A stretch of 64,000 bases of DNA from assembly GCA_037975125.1 (NCBI GenBank), contig CM075862.1, positions 18,839,338 to 18,903,337 on the forward strand, read 5' to 3'. The translations under genes and the position numbers were made by a program. The notes under the pieces were generated by a model. That model saw only the letters and a program-made list of their open reading frames with translations. It ran no database searches and was not told the DNA's origin. The stretch is from Latrodectus hesperus. Lineage: Eukaryota > Arthropoda > Arachnida > Araneae > Theridiidae. Position 1 is the stretch's first letter. Every line of letters starts with the position of its first letter. This document shows, one piece after another, positions 58,661-64,000 of the stretch.

Positions 58661-60116
58661 CTGAAAATGCATTTTAATTACATTTGTTTTGCATACATTT
58701 TTCCCTATTTTTAGACATTATTGTAAATAGATAACAATTTCAAATTATGTTTTAAGTGTAGGAATATTTACATGGGGTATATAATTTTTAGCTAAATAAG
58801 ATTAATAATTTTTTTTAATCAATAAATTGGTCAAGGTGTGTAAATAAAGCTGCTGCTTGGTACTACTGTTTTTGATTTTAATACCAAGTCATTTTCTTGA
58901 TTATAAATTAATAAATAATTTATTTCAATAACATTAAAGTAATACTGCATTAAAAACAAAATTATCCTTTTAGAATATGCAGAACATGTAAGTTCAACCT
59001 TAAAAATGTAAGATAATGTTTAATTTTAATTTGATAGCAAATGTAAAGGATATTTTTTGTTTTATTTTGAATTGTTGTGTGTGCTTTTCTATCAATTATT
59101 TTAAAGTAGTCATCATCATACTATTTCTGTATTTTTGTAATTTTATACATGATATAAACACTATTTTTTCTAATACAAACATAATATTTTTCACTACTTA
59201 TATACTTGTTGCAATTTCTAACAATTTTTTATTTGCTGTGTGTGCTCAATCTGTGAAATAAGCTTGTTCATGTGCTTAAGCACTGTTGTCATTATTAATT
59301 TTGATTACAAAGATCATGGAAATTAACATTTAAAGCTATTTAAAATACAACTGTAAGTTTGAAAAAGTATTTAAAACCAATAATTATCAAACAGAACACA
59401 CTCAGTTACAATCAATCATTATTAAATATAAAAATAACATATCATCAAACAAATTATACAAAATTTTTATTGAAATTTATATTGTGTTGTCAAACTCATC
59501 ATATTAATTTCTCATTTTACATTACAATCATTAAAAAGGAGACTGAGAACTATTAAAGGAGAAAATGAAATTCCTTGAAAAAATATCCTAAATTCAACTG
59601 AGATAAATGGTTATAAAAACTTGTAAAAAGTATTTTTAATATGTTGAAAATTTCTGTATTAATTTATATTAGAATTCTTCATTTCTGCCATTATTTTTAA
59701 ATTACTTCAAGCTTTTATAGTACTTATTACACTATATACACTGTGTTTTACAGTACTTACTACAGTATTTACTAAAATCATATGTTTTGAAATCAATATT
59801 AATAGATTTGTTTCTCAAAAATAGACATTTTTATAAATTTTTTTAAATCTTAATATTTGATTTCAGTTTCATTATTGTTTTATATTCTGCATTTAAAATT
59901 AAAAGCAATTATATTTCAACTTTTGAATAATAAAAAACAAATATATCTTTGAAATATTTTTTATTCTAAAAACATGCTTGAAGCCAAAATTCCATTTCGT
60001 AAATGCCTAGGAGCTTATGTAAGTTTTTACGTCCGTTTTTCCAGGTATATACATTTAATAGATTTCATCAGATTCCAACTGTTTCACATTATTGTTTTAT
60101 GTATCAATAGTTTTAC

Positions 60117-60171
60117 CGAAATGATTTCTCTTTGGGTACACATAAATTCCTGGAGGATAGAAAACGTTTTG
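60117..60171 (-). CDS. Candidate internal exon, minus strand
   Basis: Minus-strand acceptor TTTATTTTCTGTCCAG (AG at 60173-60172) and donor TTTCG|GTAAAA (GT at 60116-60115) frame 55 bp. All three frames are open; one reads QNVFYPPGIYVYPKRNHF, another KRFLSSRNLCVPKEKSF, whose exit phase 2 would fit the candidate at 58597-58660. Both splice sites are good and G+C is above background, but the reading frame cannot be decided from the sequence. Not recognised. Confidence 0.3.
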
Positions 60172-60299
60172 CTGGACAGAAAATAAAATGAAAAGCAATA
60201 AAATATTATGTTCGTACAGTTTATTGGCAATGAAACTGTCTGCATTTTATGCTCTGCGATCTGGACATTCACAATAATAAATACGTCCATAAAAAACTG

Positions 60300-63200
60300 T
60301 TGAAATTGCTAAGGGATAATGCTATGAGAGATTCAAAGCTTATGGTATTATACGATGAACAATTTTCCTTATTTATTATGTAACTAACTAAAATAATTTT
60401 CAAAGCTTAATATTATTTTTATTAATGCATGATTTTGAATGAAGATCAGAAAAATAAATGAAAAATTTTAATGCTTTATTACATTGTTTCTTGGGATTTC
60501 AAAACATTGAAATAAATATTTGGAAAAAAATTCTATAAAACTTTATTTTATTTCATTTAGAAGCATTTCAGGATGAATAAAATCAACATGTTTTATAATA
60601 ACAAATGTAATATTCGTTAATCCTCTTGTTTAATTTTTCCTGCATTTTCTACCCATTCTTACATTGTTAACGGTAGCAATAAAAATAAAAAAAATAAGAA
60701 ACTAAGAAGATCAAATACAAAATCAAGATATTTTTAGCTAGGAAAAAATTTCATTAAACTTAAAATTTCTTCAATGATAATTATTTTCTAGCTTTTTTCA
60801 AATATCTAAATTATAATATTTAAAAAAGGCACAATTTTCTGATCCGAATATCTTACATTTGAAAATTACACTTAATTTCAATTCAGTAAAGTGTTCAAGA
60901 ATTTTCTTGGATAAAACCATATGTAAGTCCTTCATTTGGAGCGAAATACTTAGTTCATTGATGTTATAGTTGAATTATGTTTTTCTAATTGCATTGTTTT
61001 TATTACTTTAGACAAATTGTAATTTAAAAATATATTCTAAGACATTTTATATATGACGATTAAAATAAAATTAAAAATCTCAGTTTCAACATTAAATTGG
61101 TAAGAGTTTTTTAAATTAATAAGTACAGGAAGTCATTAATATTCAAAAATATTTTCACATAGAAAAATTAAAAATTTATATTTAGTTTTTTTGCACAAAT
61201 AATATCAAAATGCCCAATATTATTTTAAGTAATATTGTTTTTTATATAATGGAATCGGTAATGAATTTTAAGAATTAATGTAGCATATTTCTGAATGTTT
61301 ATGAATTTTTGTTTAATATACTGAAAATGCAATTTTATAAATCACTTATTATTCAAATAATAGCCAGTGAAATACCAGAAAACATTTTAATTGAATTTAT
61401 ATCATAAAAATTGCTTGGAAAACCACAATATAACATCATAAAAAATTGATAATGTATATATTTTTAAACTATAACTACGAATAATATATATTTTATATTA
61501 TTTCTGATAAAATGAAAAAAATATGTAACAGAATTTAAAAATTATTATTTTTGGGGGGAGATGTGCTTTATTTATTTACATGAATGAGTGTTTAATAATG
61601 ACATAAACTTAAGGGTCAGATTTTCTAATGAAACGTGCTTTTTTCAAATTCAAGCATTCTAAACAGAAACTTAAATTATTTATTTAATTAAAAATAAAAT
61701 TATTTCATCAGTTTATTTGTATCCGCACTTTTTTATAACTTATTATAAAAATTTATATTTCGTTACACAAAATTATGCAATAAGAATACCAATGAATAAA
61801 TAAATATCATTTTATATTTAAGAAAATTACTACATTATTTTCAAAAGTTGTTAGATATTTTTTTAGAAAAAGTAACTCAATAAGGTACTTTTAAATAACA
61901 GTAGGAATTTAGAACTTTAGGAATTAGTAGGAACTTCAACATTAGGAATTTAGAAAAACATTTTTATCAATGTAATATGTTATTAATGTAGTATGTAATG
62001 CGAATGTAATATGCAATGTGTTTAAAGTAAGTTCTATGTTACTTTATTCAAATTATTGTTTAACTTAAATTACTAGCTTTTTATAGTGATTGATAATTAT
62101 TTATTTTTTTCAGTCTTTTTCATAATTAAAATTTCAGATTTTCCTCCCGCGTAAGCATAGAGAAATAGAAATATCCAATATTATAATCTAAACATTTAAT
62201 ATTATATTAGTAAAGAATAGATTTTTTCACCTATTGAATAACTCTATTGTAGAAATCCTTGTTAACTGAATTCATAATTATTTATCAGAACATTATAATC
62301 TTATCTCACTTTACTCTGTATTATGAATAAATTTATATTTTCTTTATGTGAAATTACTAGTTATAGCAAGATTCTTAAGATAGTTTCTAACAATGATTCT
62401 ATGTTGTCTAATTTCAATATTTTTTGTATTTGAAAAACATAAGACATTTTTGATCTTCTTGTGAAATATAATGGTCCTCATAAAATTGAAGATTATATCT
62501 AATTTATTAATGAGATTTGTAATAAAAATTAATCATTAGTAACTTTTTACATAAAAACATCATTCTTATTACATATTTTAAGTTGTATTTTGACTGAAAA
62601 GTAAGGCTTATCCTTTGACTGCATATAAACACAGTTTTAATATATTTTGTCTTTGTAATTACTGCTTAAAGTTTTAGCCATCTGTATTCTATAGTTTCTT
62701 AAAAAATCATTGCAAATTTTATTTCTTTGAATTTATCTATAGAAAAATAAAATAACTAATTTTAATTAATAAACATCATAATCATAACATATTTCAAAAA
62801 TTTAATTTTGAAATCTACTTTATTTTAAGAAGTTTTTTTCTGATTTTAGTTAACTCATTTACTTAAAGAAAAAAGTTGATTTCATAAAATTAAAATTAAG
62901 TAAAATAATCGCAATGCCAAGTACTTTAAGTTACAAGATTAGCACTCTAATTGAATTTGTTATGATAAAATTACTAGATATATTATCTTTTATAAGAGTT
63001 TAAAATAAATTTTACTGACTCTTAAGCAATTTGCGATTTTCTTATTAATTATTTCTTCGTATAAAACATTTATGTGAGATTCATATTTTTTATATGTGAA
63101 AATTAACTAGTAAATTAATATTAATTAATAAACAAACTTATATTAGTTTACTAATCAATCTTATTGATAGTCATTAATAAGCTAACATTGTAAGTAATTG

Positions 63201-64000
63201 GTAAACTAATCGCTTATAATATTTCTGCTAATGTAATCAACTGATTGAGTTTTAAGATTTTAAAAAGAAAATAATTTCATTGTACATAGTTTACTTTACA
63301 AAACTTATCTATCTCTGTTTATCACATACAGTTCACAAAAATTTTACCAGGATAAAAATATTATTTTGAAGTAAAGGTAATGGGATAATGAAGTATGCTT
63401 TAATAATTCTAAATCGCTTTAAATGTGATTGTAGACTCAATGTAATATTTGTGGAGAGGAAAAGAAACAAAACTTTTATCTCGTTAAAATATAATAATTT
63501 TTATTTTTATTTTATTACATCTTATATATCATCTTAATTCTCCATTTCTTAGTAATTTAATGCCATAAAAATGTTTTCTCATGTTTAAATCAATATTAAA
63601 TTATTTAATAAGACTGTATCCAATGCTTAATGCATGCGTTGAAATACTATCTTCATTTCTTATACAAATCAAACACTACAATAAACAATATTATTCCGTA
63701 AAAAATTACTTAATGCTATACATTTGAATAAAATAATAATAATCTTTTCAGGTATGTAAATTAGAAAAAAAAAGTATGAAACAAGCATTTCTTTCATCTA
63801 TACATAAATTTGTTATAACTATTTAAAAACTGCATTAATTGATTGAGATGCATAATGCAATAGTCATATATGTATTTAATTGCATCATTTTCTTTATACA
63901 TAATTATGTAAGTAGAACTGCTTTTGAAATATATTCATTTTCTTTATTTAAATTTAAATGAAATTTCAATAAATTGTGATGTGAAAGAAAAGTTTATTTC
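60300..64000. other. AT-rich DNA without recognised features
   Basis: About 3.7 kb of AT-rich sequence up to the window end. Only small repeats were seen, such as three GGAATT(T)AG(AA)-type units near 61910-61955. No exon, repeat family or transposon end recognised. Confidence 0.6.

Noticed and set aside
59974..60186. 70-codon plus-strand frame with a GTAAGT donor near 60018
   Set aside because: Mostly overlaps the better-supported minus-strand exon candidate and has hydrophobic, AT-driven composition.
60172..60260. Another in-phase minus-strand exon just upstream of 60117-60171
   Set aside because: The implied intron would be about 45 bp, too short for a normal spliceosomal intron; it shows how easily chance exons fit in phase here.

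Overview
The window looks like non-genic to sparsely genic DNA from an arthropod, most likely a spider. It is very AT-rich (I estimate 75-78 % A+T), has no bacterial-style coding, and carries about a dozen long (AT)n microsatellites. The transposon remnants belong to families I associate with orb-weaver and other spider genomes: a Jockey/R1-like LINE with RNase H, tRNA-derived SINEs, Tc1/mariner, Tigger and hAT elements. The spider assignment is inference from remembered resemblance; the eukaryotic nature is plain from the sequence.

Layout. 1-210 is a LINE/SINE tail fragment. 690-1290 (minus) is a Tigger/pogo transposase fossil. 5791-6990 (minus) is a mariner-type transposase cut off at an (AT)n tract. 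10834-11598 is a short element with about 134-bp inverted repeats, sitting inside an (AT)n array and keeping only the two ends of a transposase gene. 13740-14580 (minus) is a Tc1 transposase fossil. 16827-16980 is a tRNA-derived SINE. 21190-21635 (plus) is a LINE 3' end and 21960-22170 (minus) is a hAT (ZBED5/SCAND3-like) transposase piece. 45320-47303 (minus) is a 5'-truncated LINE. 48830-53377 is a hAT (Zaphod-like) element with 14-bp terminal inverted repeats and an 8-bp near-duplicated target site, holding a nested SINE. One 228-bp piece of that element is repeated identically just outside it.

Host gene signals. The best evidence for a host gene lies on the plus strand. A cluster of four TATCGA hexamers (22643-22713) precedes an ATG in good context and a short open exon ending in a splice donor (22839-22929). 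A second open, GC-richer exon with a good donor lies at 30020-30106, and its entry phase fits the first. An exon with a strong acceptor, 45 open codons, a stop and a poly(A) signal lies at 36207-36604. A weak fourth exon (35919-35986) would link them in phase. I do not recognise the product. Two near-perfect hairpins (32242-32376 and 35771-35844) lie inside the presumed introns and resemble small-RNA precursors or very small inverted-repeat elements. Weaker minus-strand exon candidates lie at 58041-60171, with other isolated exon-like ORFs at 36606-36917, 42737-42941 and 54771-54890.

Everything else (more than 40 kb) is AT-rich sequence without recognisable coding content, including two old dispersed repeats visible only by comparing distant parts of the window. 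There is no operon, rRNA, intact tRNA gene or CRISPR array. All transposase and reverse transcriptase genes are broken, so no mobile element here looks able to move by itself.
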